Shown piece after piece: positions 10,101 through 19,860 of a stretch of DNA of 64,000 nt (positions are counted from its first letter, which is position 1; every line of letters starts with the position of its first letter). The stretch is from positions 44,592,692 to 44,656,691 of the forward strand of contig NW_022145606.1 in NCBI RefSeq assembly GCF_000002235.5, read 5' to 3'. The notes beneath the pieces are model-generated. The model saw nothing but the letters and a program-made list of their open reading frames with translations. It did not search any database and was not told the origin of the DNA. The DNA comes from Strongylocentrotus purpuratus (taxonomy: Eukaryota; Echinodermata; Echinoidea; Camarodonta; Strongylocentrotidae). The position numbers were made by a program, and so were the translations under genes.

Positions 10101-12049
10101 AACCTTGGATAACCTGTGAAACCAATCGAGAAAGGTGCCTAAAAGACCAAATAATTACTTATTTATCACCACCATCGGTTAACGGATTAAAAAACTAGAT
10201 GGAATTCGACTGCGCGCAGTCGAAAATGATGCCTCCGTCATAGAGCAATTTTACCAACCAAAACAGAAGAAATTTTTCAAATTCAAGTTCATTTGTAATC
10301 CATTAACAGGTTCTCAAAATATCGTGATTACAAGCTATTTTTGCATACATAATGAGCCATGACCTTTGACCTCATGACCCAAGAATCTACTCAGTTCATT
10401 GGCTCTGCAAGATACATACATGATCTAAGTTTGGCAGGAATCCATCAATCTGTTCTAATGATAATGCGATCACAAGCCATTTTTGCATACATAATGAGCC
10501 GCGTGACCTTTGACCTCATGACCCCAAAATCTAATCAGTTCATCGGCTCTGCAAGTAACATACATGACCAAAGTTTGGCAGGAATCCATCAATCTGTTCT
10601 TGAGATAACGTGATCACGAGCTGTTTTTGCATATATAATGAGCCCTGTGACCTTTGACCTTTGACCTCGTGACCCCAAACTCTAATCAGTTCATTGGCTC
10701 TGCAAGATAAATACATGACCAAAGTTTGGCAGGAATCCATCAATCTGTTCTTCAGATAACGTGATCACGAGCCGTTTATGCATACATAATGAGCCCTGTG
10801 ACCTTTGACCTTTGACCTCGTGACCCCAAAATCTAATCAGTTCATCGGCTCTGCAAGATAAATACATGACTAAAGTTTGGCAGGAATCCATCAATCGGTT
10901 CTTCAGATAACGCGATCACGAGCTGTTTTTGCATACATAATGAGCCCTGTGACCTTTGACCTTTGACCTTGCGACCCCAAAATCTAATCAGTTCATCGGC
11001 TCTGCAAGATACATACATGACCACAGTTTGGCAGGAATCCATCAATCGGTTCTTCAGATAACGCGATCACGAGAACGGGACGTACGGACGTACGTACGGA
11101 CGGACGTACGGACGGACGGACAACCCGAAAACATAATGCCTCCGGCTACTTCGTAACGGAGGCATAAAAATCGTTGCTAATTAATTGGTCAAGTGGTTAC
11201 TTGGTCATAAACACTTGATTTACAGAGGTAAGTGGAATCACGTTACTCCAGTCGCGTGATAAATTGGTGGTTTGTAGGTTAGATGAAAACGTGAACAGGA
11301 GTACCTTTTTTGTTTAAATGAAGGCACGTGTCGATAACGTTTAAATCTAGTGCAAAAGGCATGCTTTAAAATCACTTAAAATACACTCACAAGAGTGGTT
11401 ATTTTTTAGTGTTCTGTTTATTGGGAGGGTCTTCAAGTGAATCTACACTGTATTTCATTTGCTAATAACTTCCATTAAACATCAAAGATGTTTGGAATTA
11501 TTTATGACACAAGAACAGACTTCATGTCAAGGAGAGTATGGTAAAGCATTCAGTAATGGAGAAACAGGGAAGATATATATTTTAGAGAAGTATATATGTT
11601 TGTTTGTAATTACTAACATTTTACAAGAAAAAAATAAATGAATGAACAAATGAATGGAAATACACTGGTAGATTTTATGACATCAACACATAAAAAAACA
11701 ATATTTGAATAAACATATTAAAAGTACTCATGACAAAAATCAATTAGCACATGATAAAAATGCAATGAATATACTAGCATTCTTTTGATACACATGCATC
11801 AAAATAATCTGAAGCACACATGATTTTCGATTACATAATTATGATACGGATAAGGATTTCATTACGTACAATTCGATTCTCCTCTTCTTCTTCTAACAGA
11901 TCATAAAGTGTGTTTTCCACTTTAGATACATCAGGATCGCTTCGATCACTGTTTTTACGTTTAACCAGGCTCGTTGCTCTCAGACTTCCACCACGATTTC
12001 CATCTGTAGACAACTGCCTTGCAACTGAGGGTCTTTTCTTGTCACTCAT
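932..12049 (-). CDS. TRPM: TRPM-family cation channel, N-terminal four coding exons (partial gene)
   Basis: Coding exons on the minus strand are 12049-11870, 4136-4048, 1819-1630 and 1112-932. All joins keep phase (0, 2, 0), giving 213 codons before the window ends. The product begins with a Ser/Lys/Arg-rich and acidic N-terminus (residues 1-60), then the TRPM start motif SWIRENILMREC, a Cys-containing linker (DPRCQCKK), the motif NAYGEIEFTG, and the first part of the SLOG-like TRPM homology region with LLISVTGGAQNF and FRKGLIKAA. TRPM channels are plasma-membrane Ca2+/Na+ channels; the N-terminal homology region binds nucleotide ligands in some members. The ISVTGG form (rather than ISVHGG) and the WIRENI..EC start resemble the TRPM2/TRPM8 branch more than TRPM1/3/6/7. 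Membrane segments and any C-terminal Nudix domain lie outside the window. Family assignment is firm, subfamily is inferred. Confidence 0.9.
1113..1629. other. TRPM intron 3
   Basis: This is a 517-bp intron with a G12 run near 1459-1470. I see no element termini and no other coding potential. Confidence 0.7.
1630..1819 (-). CDS. TRPM: TRPM coding exon 3
   Basis: This exon is 190 bp; the acceptor ends TTTTAG and the donor is GTATTT. One leading base completes a Lys codon from exon 2, then 63 codons follow. It encodes DEDPRCQCKKRK, then HTHTIPTNAYGEIEFTGA, then GAVGQNAKK. The pattern PT(N/D)A(Y/F)G.I.F is typical of the TRPM N-terminus. Confidence 0.88.
1861..1975. repeat. (CT)n-rich microsatellite
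   Basis: Imperfect CTCTCT/TCTCTG tract in TRPM intron 2. The minus-strand open frame across it (KRDRERERE...) is a repeat artefact. Confidence 0.85.
2100..2392 (+). mobile_element. possible retroposon 3' tail
   Basis: The stretch ends with TTTGAACGCAGAAATAAAATC followed by AATCAAAC repeats, the kind of terminus left by LINE/SINE 3' ends. No reverse transcriptase fragment is attached, so this rests on the tail alone. Confidence 0.3.
2445..3123. mobile_element. MITE with TIR CCCCATTCACAGTGG and TA target duplication
   Basis: Terminal inverted repeats CCCCATTCACAGTGG (2445-2459) and CCACTGTGAATGGGG (3109-3123) are exact complements, flanked by TA on both sides (2443-2444 and 3124-3125). Inside are several GC-rich palindromes made of CACCGCGACAGCAGCGGGA, the best a 45-nt inverted repeat at 2465-2509 with a one-base centre and another at about 2608-2641. 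There is no ORF of note, so it is non-autonomous. It lies in TRPM intron 2. Confidence 0.85.
3260..3798. mobile_element. MITE family GGGACTTTTAGA, copy A, with nested hairpin
   Basis: Ends GGGACTTTTAGA (3260-3271) and TCTAAAAGTCCC (3787-3798) are flanked by TA (3258-3259, 3799-3800). The right part holds AAAATGACGTCACACGT and GTCGACGTG, shared with the 103-bp copy at 52909-53011. The middle (about 3420-3600) is a second inverted repeat with arms around TAAAAATGTGTAGAACAGGTG, probably a nested fold-back insertion. Confidence 0.75.
3460..3577. repeat. perfect-arm hairpin nested in MITE copy A
   Basis: Arms AAGAACATCCCTTC..ATTATGTAAAAATG..GAACAGGTG and its reverse complement lie at about 3467-3512 and 3527-3574, with a short spacer. 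Outer weaker pairing (ACAGTTCCTCA / TGAGGAACTGT) extends the fold to about 3440-3597. Confidence 0.8.
3885..3940. repeat. C-run and (CT)n tract
   Basis: Simple sequence only, a run of C followed by CTCTTTCT-type repeats in TRPM intron 2. Confidence 0.85.
4048..4136 (-). CDS. TRPM: TRPM coding exon 2
   Basis: This exon is 89 bp, between an acceptor ending TGTACAG and a GTAAGT donor, and is phase 0 in, phase 2 out. It encodes TNYRSWIRENILMREC followed by TRFTPAPPDPKDRK. The SWI...REC motif marks the start of the conserved region in TRPM channels. Confidence 0.88.
4491..4853. repeat. 363-bp fold-back element
   Basis: Two arms of about 160 bp (4491-4655 and 4690-4853) are inverted copies sharing GCTTTCTGTG/CACAGAAAG, AACCTTGCAGT/ACTGCAAGGTT, GATCCATTCCAC/GTGGAATGGATC and ATGCAATCGCAT/ATGCGATTGCAT, separated by a spacer of about 35 bp. 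There is no coding capacity. The element lies in TRPM intron 1. Confidence 0.85.
4860..5370 (+). repeat. tandem GGAGCCCC..TTACGGTCAGATGAGCAT repeats, block 1
   Basis: About four to five diverged units carry GGGTTTTAGGCATT, AATTACGGTCAGATGAGCA, TTTGATACCTTA and GTGACACTGGCAGGTCACTAATT. The same unit occurs at 7650-7755 (+), 22370-22790 (-), 30515-30770 (-) and 31480-31835 (+), so it is a core module of an abundant composite repeat. Confidence 0.85.
5905..5965 (+). mobile_element. end fragment of the GCGCGCCGGAAGCAG repeat family
   Basis: GGCGCGCCGGAAGCAGTTTG followed by a long G run matches the termini near 22970-23025 (minus sense) and 31270-31320. It is a short end fragment inside X1. Confidence 0.5.
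6640..7215. repeat. tandem array of about 135-bp units (in X1)
   Basis: Units carry the palindrome AGGTGTTTTAAGACACCT (starts 6796, 6931, 7075, 7198), then TTTTTCACACCTAAATATCACG, TTAGATTAGTAATCAG and CACGTGATCAT..CACC. The unit starts are 123-144 bp apart. The array is non-coding. Confidence 0.8.
7650..8300. repeat. composite repeat with C-rich and T-rich segment
   Basis: One GGAGCCCC..TCACGGTCAGATG unit lies at 7655-7760. At 7780-8265 is a segment (TATATTTGGGG-CATCTGTCTCCCCCAGG.., GGCGGGAAAAATCGCAACTGATCCC) whose inverted copy is at about 29960-30480. At 8265-8300 is an inverted fragment of the X left end (ACGTGATTTTGTTTATTGGG). Confidence 0.7.
8301..8985. other. unannotated AT-rich intronic stretch
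   Basis: I see no gene, element terminus or tandem structure in this part of TRPM intron 1. Confidence 0.5.
9035..9300. repeat. poly-C then purine-rich (GA)n tract
   Basis: A C run of about 15 is followed by roughly 235 bp of almost pure A/G. Open frames in all three plus frames (Lys/Arg/Glu only) and the complementary Phe/Leu/Ser frame come from composition, not genes. Confidence 0.85.
9440..10015. repeat. tandem array of about 135-bp units (in X2)
   Basis: The GGTGTTTT(A/C)AGACACCT motif starts at about 9591, 9726, 9863 and 9998, giving spacings of 135, 137 and 135 bp, tighter than in X1. The other unit motifs are as in X1. Confidence 0.85.
10195..11165. mobile_element. mobile element with 144-151-bp tandem repeats and complementary ends
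   Basis: The left side reads CTAGATGGAATTCGACTGCG then ATGATGCCTCCGTCATAG. The right side reads ATAATGCCTCCGGCTACTTCGTAACGGAGGCAT, so GCCTCCGT motifs face each other. The insertion interrupts X2. A shorter relative in the opposite orientation is in SNRPA intron 2 (41866-42177), sharing CATGACGGAGGCATCATTTTC and CCATCTAG. The body is the tandem array at 10330-11070, and the right edge has GGACGTACGGACGTACG simple sequence. There is no ORF. Confidence 0.75.
10330..11070 (+). repeat. five-unit tandem array with one DR1 motif cluster per unit
   Basis: Each unit has TGACCTTTGACCT (AGGTCA direct repeats, 1-bp spacing, on the other strand) at 10360, 10504, 10648, 10799 and 10950. The spacings are 144, 144, 151 and 151 bp. 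The last three units read TGACCTTTGACCTTTGACCT, three half-sites in a row. Other shared blocks are AATCAGTTCATCGGCTCTGC, TTGGCAGGAATCCATCAATC and GATCACGAGCTGTTTTTGC. Confidence 0.9.
11870..12049 (-). CDS. TRPM: TRPM coding exon 1 (start codon)
   Basis: This exon has 60 codons from ATG at 12049, ending before a GTACGT donor in phase 0. It encodes a charged, low-complexity N-terminus (MSDKKRPSVARQ..., then an EEEEE run) with several Ser/Thr within basic context. The start is the first ATG of the frame. The sequence itself is not conserved enough to prove the start, but phase and position upstream of the SWIREN exon fit. Confidence 0.72.
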
Positions 12050-12260
12050 GTTAAAGGCAATTCAGTTCAACCAACATGCAAAAAGACACTGGAACTTTCT
12101 GCACTACAGTTCTAGCACATCTCGGTAAAGTTTTAGTCTCGCCCCCGTTGCTTCCGTTAACAAGAGGAAGTGGGAGTGCAAAACAAGCAAGTTACCTCAC
12201 ACGAACATACAGTCAACGACTCGACAGAATGATTAGTTTGGTGTGTGTTTCGTAGTATTT
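12050..12260 (-). promoter_or_regulatory. upstream region of TRPM coding exon 1
   Basis: This is the sequence immediately 5' of the TRPM start codon on the minus strand. It must hold the 5' UTR or another 5' exon, but I see no TATA box or clear start site, so this marks position only. Confidence 0.3.
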
Positions 12261-13480
12261 AGTATTTTTAGTAAAAAATCATACACAAGGCAAAGTATTG
12301 ACGTCTGATGATAGGATTCATGCAAAGGGATCACATATAGGGTTGATGAGCTAACATACACCCTCCTGAACTCCACAAGATTCCTTCCAAACTTGTGACA
12401 GCTAGAGTCTGTAACTGATGAATCTTGAATCCAAAGAACATCTTAAGAGCACTGCATCATCCTTTGATCAATTATATTCTGGATATCAATCCTATTCTAC
12501 TTGAAAAGAGAGTCTCGTTTGAGGAGGAGTCCTCTCCACAAACTTGTCAAACAGTAGACTGGTCTGATATGGTCGGCGAAGTGAACATATTGCGCTATCT
12601 CTCTCTCTCTCTCTCTCTCACTCTTTCACATACCACCTAATTTGCTTTGGTTGGGTTCAACTAACCCCTAAACTTTAGAATGGAACATGCCAACATAATT
12701 TCCTTGTAGGGGATCGGAACCGATACAGGAAAAGGCTGCTCAGCACCTTTGCATTAACTTTTGCAAGTTAGGTCATCTGTACTAATCATTACAGGTAGAG
12801 CCAAATTGATGGTGTACATGCATCGCGCAATTGAGGGACTTAAATGTTGGTAAATTGTGATGAATCATTTAACTTCATTTATAATCAAAAATTCAAGTTA
12901 CTATGTCGTCCCTATTTTCACGAAGTGACGGATGAGCGCGCAATTAAAAGAAAGTTAGTTTTGAATAAATCGCTTTCAAACTTTCAAACTATAATCTCAA
13001 CCTCTTTAATGTATCAAGGGCAAATAAATGTTATATCCTGGGATAGAACATATCTCAATGTTTAGTTCTATGTTTAATTATTTCCATAATTTCTTATATT
13101 TTGGGGGGGAAATGAGCTGTAAACATAACCGTCACTTCGAGAAAACACAAAATTCAAGGACGCGCTGTAATTTTGTTTTCACGAAGTGACGGCTCGTAGC
13201 CGCGGGGGTAAAAACATACAGGATTTTTCTCTCGTGGATGGAAGCAACGATTTCTGAATTGTAGCGACAATCGCGTTCGCCTTTGCTGCTCTTCAATAAT
13301 ACTTTACAAGCAGTATTACTTAATTTTTCAAGGACTCATGATACATTCGTTTAACGGTTGATTACCCTAGATTGATTCTTTTGTTCGGATTATTTGCCGG
13401 GGAAATATAGAAGTGAACGGTCTCACGCTTAACGACGTTGTATCATTATTCTTATTTTTTCATCGTCTCTACGATGCTCT
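12261..13480. other. intergenic, no gene recognised
   Basis: This stretch contains (CT)n at 12597-12622. A repeated GAAGTGACGG motif lies at 12919-12931, inverted at 13127-13138, and again at 13182-13195, probably part of a small fold-back. There is no credible coding exon. Confidence 0.5.
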
Positions 13481-13549
13481 TTGAATAAATAAAAAAAGCT
13501 TTTATTGTTAGGCTTAATTTCTGAAAGAAATTTCAATTGTTGTTAAGAA

Positions 13550-13650
13550 ATTTTTGGTTGCACTCTGTAGATTATGATGATGTGTTTGATCTTGTTTTCA
13601 ATTAACAAGATCAAACACACGATGAAAATCTACTGGGTGCAAGCCAATAA
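13550..13650. repeat. fold-back hairpin
   Basis: TTGGTTGCACTCTGTAGATT..GTGTTTGATCTTGTT pairs with AACAAGATCAAACACACGAT..AATCTACTGGGTGCAAGCCAA across a 7-9 nt loop centred near 13602. Confidence 0.8.
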
Positions 13651-13924
13651 GTTATTTACCGTATACAATAACCAAATGTGAGGTGCTATGCGGTGTGGCA
13701 TACACATGGCAATCACATGGTAGATAAAATTATAATCATCAGTACTGGGTCAAATAAATTAAAGAGAACTTAATTTGAACCCTTCATCGCCTTACTTTTC
13801 CCTCTCTTAATTACCTCCCTTTGCATTTTTATGCCTCGATACTACAGAAAATAAACAATAAGATCTAGCTTCCTCTTCCCCTCCTTCTTCCTAGTACATG
13901 TAGTAGGAGTAGTATTAGCAGCAG

Positions 13925-14110
13925 TAAGACAATAATAATGACAACAATATTATGGTTGGTGGTAATGCTATTTTTGTAATTATTATAATTGTTATTGTAA
14001 TTATTATCCTTATCATGATTCTTATCATTAATATTATTATTATTGTCATTATTATTATCATTTTTATTGTTATCATTATGATGAATATGAACATTTTTAT
14101 TTATTTTAAA
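13925..14110. repeat. ATT/TTA-rich simple repeat
   Basis: Imperfect (TTATTA/TTATCA)n. The Ile-rich open frame across it is an artefact. Confidence 0.85.
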
Positions 14111-14659
14111 TGGTTTATTTCATTAAACAACATTCGCGGCCCGAGAACCGAATTGCAGTTTCTTTTACAAAGTATACATCAGTGACAAAGTAAAATTACA
14201 TGTAAAACATTATACATGGTAACATTATGGTAGTAACATTGGAATTCTTTTGTACATATGATATATAACTGTGCTTCAACGACCTTGGCAAATTGCTTGG
14301 TACATACTTATACAGACATCTGAATTGTATTACCATATTTGCAATATCATCATCATCATTATCATATGAAGCACAACATCCGCCAATACGCACCGAGAGG
14401 ACAGCGGCCACTCAACTTTTCGAACGATAAGAGGAATTCCCGACAAAAAGTAACAGTTTGGGTGGGAATCGGGAATGGAATGCTCATTTGTGTGCTTGTG
14501 CGTGTGTTTGTGTGTTTCTGTCTGTCTGGCTAATTGGATGTGTGTGATCTGAACTCACCGGTGATATGATAAGATACCATGTAGACGTATGCGACTTCAC
14601 TATGGACATGCGGAAGATAGCTTTGCGCATGCGCCACTACTGTTATATTTTTCGGTACG

Positions 14660-15065
14660 CAGAGATTATTCTTCATTATTATTATTTTATTTCATTCATT
14701 TATTTCCTGTATGTCATAACAATTGACATAATGTGAACATCAGATATATGGACTTACAATCAAGAGTCACATTTCACCCCACCACCTTCACTCTCACTCC
14801 CTTCAAATTTCCTTTCTTGTAATATATTTCCATACTTCTTTCTTTCTTTCTTTCCTTTTTTTTCTTAATTTTATATCACTCAAATAATTTGTTTATTTAA
14901 TGTTATTTTGTACATATTGCTTTTTTAATGTACTTTCGATTTGCTTGTTTGAATATGTATTATTCAAATGCTGTTATGTAAATTATTCTAATGTATTTGT
15001 AATGGACTCCGATACCCAGAATGGGTTGTCGATAAGTAAATAAATAAACTTTCAAACTAAACTTT
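14660..15065 (+). mobile_element. possible retroposon 3' end
   Basis: A T-rich body ends in GATAAGTAAATAAATAAACTTTCAAACT, an A-rich repeating tail like those of LINE/SINE copies. There is no coding remnant, so this is a weak call. Confidence 0.3.
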
Positions 15066-15289
15066 CAAACAGTAAATATGATCAGTTTACGGATAATATA
15101 TAAAAGGAGCACAATAATCACACAGAGCTAAGACGAAATAATTACTTCCTTATTGTTGTTTTGGGGCTTGCATGGGAAGGGGGAGGGGAGTGGGGGTGGC
15201 AATAGCAGCCCATCTAACCAAAATATAAAGAATAATAAAGGGGAGATCGACCCCCACCCTAAATACGAAGCCGTTTTTTTTTCTCTCCA

Positions 15290-15860
15290 GTTTTCTTGTG
15301 TGTGTGTGTGTGTAGATATCGACGCTGTATACCCAACTAGCTGCTCAAAAGAAAAAAATTAATAAATAAGATAAAAAATATACAAAAAAAAAAACCCTAG
15401 AAAATTACTATTCTGCATTTGGAGGGGTGCATGGTGGGGGCGGTGTGCCAGTGTGAGGCTATTAATGATATCATTCATAGTCTCTTTTTGATCTGTGACA
15501 GTGTGGCTGTCAAAATATTTAATTGGTATTGCAATTTGGCACACATTGGCCGACAACCACACACACACACACACACACACACACCCTCATACACACAGAA
15601 AGCACGCACACACAAAAACATGCCCCCATTTTCCACATTTTTGTTTTTAAAAAATCTGTAAATTTCTATTTGTAAATATGATCTAGAATCCCTAATAAAT
15701 GTTAGGCCTACATTTTTTTTATTTTTTTTTGGGGGGGGGGGAGGGGGGGGGGCAACTGAGTCTTAATAAAATAGTATGGGTTGAGAGGCTCCATACACCC
15801 CATTGGTGACAAATCTGAGTACCCCACCCCCTCCCCCTAAATAAATGAGTTTGCAAACAA
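15290..15860. repeat. GT/CA microsatellites and poly-G tract
   Basis: (GT)n lies at 15296-15313, (CA)n at 15557-15584, and T-rich plus G-rich runs at 15711-15755. No gene is seen here. Confidence 0.8.
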
Positions 15861-16383
15861 AAGCAAGCATCTATGACACAATCGTAACATTCACAAATAG
15901 TACATGGCAATTCCACAATAAGCGACACACATACATGTATATCAACTTTGCAAATCACTGAATAAATGTATAATTCATTTATTACATTCAGAATGTTACA
16001 AATGTGGACGATCATATGGTTCAAAAGCAGTTAACTTGTTATTGGTTGCACATGGTCTTTAAATGACTGAAATAATCAATATCTAGCCCACATTACATCG
16101 GAATTGCCAATTACTAGTTACCAATTACACAAAGTGCACATATACATGTTAATTGAATTCATACACAATTGACATTTAACCGGAATGTTAATATTTTGAT
16201 TGACGTGCCTGTTCTGTATTATTTTCCGTATAACATTCAGGGTGTCCCCGAAAAATCCAGTTACTTCACATCTAATATACGCAAACTATGGATCACAATG
16301 GAAAGAGCAATCACAAAAGTTCATTCACTAGCTTTTGTTATAACACTTTTTTTTGTTGCAAATTAAGGATGGTAAAAAGTAAA

Positions 16384-16474
16384 TACCAGGCTGAATGAAG
16401 TTTTATAATTTTAGGGCGAGTTATTTCTGAATAACTGACCATAAAATCATAAAACTTCATTCAGCCAGGTATAT
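16384..16474. repeat. short fold-back
   Basis: ATACCAGGCTGAATGAAGTT and AACTTCATTCAGCCAGGTAT are inverted copies, with continuing AT pairing and about 32 bp between the arms. Confidence 0.8.
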
Positions 16475-19400
16475 TAAAAAAAACAATCAATGATTTTCCC
16501 ATATTATACAAGAAGTGACCCCAGCCCTTTTTGTCATCCTATATTAAGCATGTACATTTATGAGATCAAAAACTGTTTTGCTAATAGTCTAGTCATAAAG
16601 GCTACAGCTCATACCAACTCGGAATTTATATTTTGAGTAATGTTGATCTATATCTTAACCATAATTTCTAAATTTATGATTATATTATTATGTAAATTGT
16701 AATTATTCCAAGAACCCTGTTATATCATATCAGGGTAGAAAAAACAAAGAAATTATCACATGAAAAGCACAGTGCTCTTAACTCCTTTCACAAGTTTTCA
16801 ATTGCATGTATTTATTTGTGAGTAATTAACTATATTCAGCCCAAGGCATTTTGTCCATTCACAGGCCCAAAGAAGGGGGGGGGGACATATATTTGGCTTC
16901 ACAGTGTCCCCCTCACTAACTCTTTTATTATCTTCATATTTGGCATGCATGTAGAGTTCATAAAACTATACAATGTCACGGTGCCATGATACACAATAAC
17001 CCTGTAAATTATTGCCTAAAATATACACACAAAAATCAAGGACAGTGCTTTTATAGGAACTGCACAAGCTGAATTAACAGTGACAAAATTAAAAAAAGAG
17101 ATGAAACCAGCAAATGTTTTATCAACAGAAACTCACTTCATTGAACCTCAATTTTTATTTATGCGGACACACAATCTCATCTCAAAATGTATGACAGACT
17201 TTTCAACATCTTATAATCAGAACTTAGACTCAATACCAAAAACAAGTGAAGAAAAAAGAAAAACAAAACAAAACACGGCATGGCTGCCGGGTATTGAAGA
17301 TAAAGAACAAGAAGGAAGAATAAGGAATAACGATATGTTATTATAATTTCAAAATCTATCACATAATTAGAATTTATTTTCAAAATGTCAAACTATAGTG
17401 CTTTTGATTTTCAAATTCATGATTACATTTTTTTCTCGGGCAATGGTGGGTCAGGTCCACTTAAGCAAAAACATCCAAAAAAAAACACTTATTCTTAATT
17501 TTCATAAAACAGTTATAAACACAAATCAGTGATATGTAAATGAGAGAGTCATTTTTGTCGCTCACATCAATTACTTTTTATTTTGTTTTTTATTTTTGCA
17601 TTTTTGTCATTATTTCGGGAGGGCCGATATTCTTTCTTTTCTTTTTTTTTTTTTTTTTAATGCTTTGATTTTTAATTTCAATGTTAGATTTTGGGGAGGC
17701 AAGGATGGCTGAGGAAATGGTCAACTTTAAGGTTGATGCTTCGTCAAGTCTACCTCAAAATTTTTTACTTTAAATAGATAAAGCAGTTTAATACTGAAGT
17801 ATTTTCACATAAAAGGTTATCCACAAAACAAAAGTATGCGAAAAGAGTCGATTCTGTCACTAACATCATAGTTCCTTTTAATATTTTTAACTTATTTATA
17901 ACTTCCTATTTATTTTCAAGTTCGTGATTAAATTTTGGGGGCACGGGTGGGTGGGGATGAGGCTGAAACTTAAAGGTTAAGTCATGTTCACCCCCCCCCC
18001 TCCCCCCCCCCCCCCAAAAAAAAAAAAGAATTAAGAAAAATAAAAGATTCTTCGAATGAAGAAAGCAATTTTGTTTTTCACAATTCAGGAGTTATAGCCT
18101 ACACACAAAACAGTAGACGGTATACAAATCAGAGGGTGGATTATGTCACTCCTTTTTTTTTTTTTTTTTCTTTAATTGTTTTCAGTTATATCAATTTCTA
18201 GCCGGGACAGCTAGGGGAACATTAATTTTTCTCTCCTTTTTTTTAAAATCATATTCCTCCCCATTGCCATTCTCACCCCGAAGACCCGTTGGTGCATGTT
18301 CCACTTCCATGGGTCCTGCTAGAGGGTCAAATACGTCACTCTCCTTTTCTTTCCATTTATATCAATTTTTAGGGACGGAGGGAATAATCATTTAAAAAAT
18401 TTACATCATATTCCTCCCCATTCCAACCCCGAAAACCTGTGGATGTTCCACGGGTCCCGCTAGTTTCAGTATAATTTTGCAAAAGACTGAATTTCAGAGC
18501 AATTTTGTGTGCCATCCATTTACTTTGTACACACAAGTATGGAGCTATCCCTATGTGTGGGTACAAAATGGTTCAAAACTCACCTATAACAATGCCTAGG
18601 CTAGGCCTATGTAAAAACCCTAACAACGTGACGCTTTGAATTTTCCACACAAAAAATACATAAGTCTTTCCGGTTTCATGTTGATCTGCATGTCAAAACC
18701 TACAAAACGACATACCATGCACACTGCGCCCTTTCAATGTTCAGTAATAAGCAATTTATAGCTAGTAAAAGCATGTAAAAGAAAGCCTGGGGCCCCGTTT
18801 CTCAACACTGTCATAAGTCTAACTTCTTGACTAAATCGGAGATAGTGAGCTACTTGTCCACTAACTGTTTCACAAAGCCCTCTTTGCCAAGATCGGGGAC
18901 AACAACCTGACTAAATATTTATGACGCCTCTGACCCTGTCATAACTTCATTCCTAATGACGTAGTGCCATTACGTGGGTAGACTTTGACATGCAAAAGTG
19001 CCTCGAAATTTGAAAGTTATAATCTTATGTAATCAATCGTAGAAGTAAAAATTACATTGCAAAACAATTGGGCTAGCCGCTAGGTCATCCAATATTTTTA
19101 AGCAACAGAAAATATAAAAAACTGTTCGGTAAATTGCCACAAAATAATTCATTTGGAAATTTAGTAAAATAAAGACTCTGCCATGCTAGGCCATCCATAA
19201 TTGGACTCGTATTCTTTGTTTTCAGACCCTTATCAACATTTTGATAAATTCTATCTCTTCTTTTATGCATAGAATTTGTCTAATAATACATGTTTGGTTA
19301 TCTAAACATATGAATAGTGTATGTCCCACTATTTTTGTTATGTTTGGAACTATAAAGCGGCGTTTAATTGTCATCATTTCTACAAAGAAAACCTTATGGC

Positions 19401-19860
19401 TTACTTTCGTAAACTATGACAATCTAATATCCCGGGGGTACCCATCTTTAAACTTTACGTCCACGTGTGATTTTTGAGTCATGAAATGAATTATTCATAA
19501 TTTCATTTTCTAGGCACTCGAATGTTCTAGTCTTCATGGTTTAAGTATGTATGGTGCATATTTTGCCTCTGCATTTATGTTTTAAAATCGGCAAAATTTC
19601 AAACATTGTCAAACTCGAAAAATAGATGCATGGTTATGGCACTTCGTACATACACACATCTTGCTTCCCATACCCACCACACGTATCATCATGCATTCGA
19701 ACCGTATACTCAAAACCCGGCCCAAAATTAGGGCTGAAACAACTTCTTTTGAAAACTCAATAACTTGCGCCGCCAGTCACATCATCAGATCAATCATTTG
19801 AAAATCCATAAAATGATTATGATTTCATGATTTTGTGATTATCTTGTTGGAAAAATGATT
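16475..19860. other. gene-poor AT-rich stretch
   Basis: No supported gene. There are C/A runs at 17991-18028 and a T run at 18150-18170. Near 18180-18470 two related segments (ATATCAATTT..TAG.., CATATTCCTCCCCATT, CGAAGACC/CGAAAACC) form a diverged direct repeat of about 200 bp. A segment at 18789-18960 (CCCCGTTTCTCAACACTGTC..) resembles the GTTTCACAAAG element family seen at 45800 and 57137. Confidence 0.5.

Larger units (their letters stand above)
9300..11425. mobile_element. element X2, second copy of X, left-truncated and interrupted
   Basis: This copy matches X1 from ATTGGTGTCAGCTGG (6468 in X1) to the terminal GTTTATTGGG (11416-11425). It includes an array of about 135-bp units at 9440-10015. 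The left end is missing, abutting the purine tract. Bases 10195-11165 are an insertion absent from X1 at the corresponding point (7390). Confidence 0.85.

Noticed and set aside
13952..14185. Hydrophobic Ile-rich small protein
   Set aside because: Product of a (TTATTA)n simple repeat.
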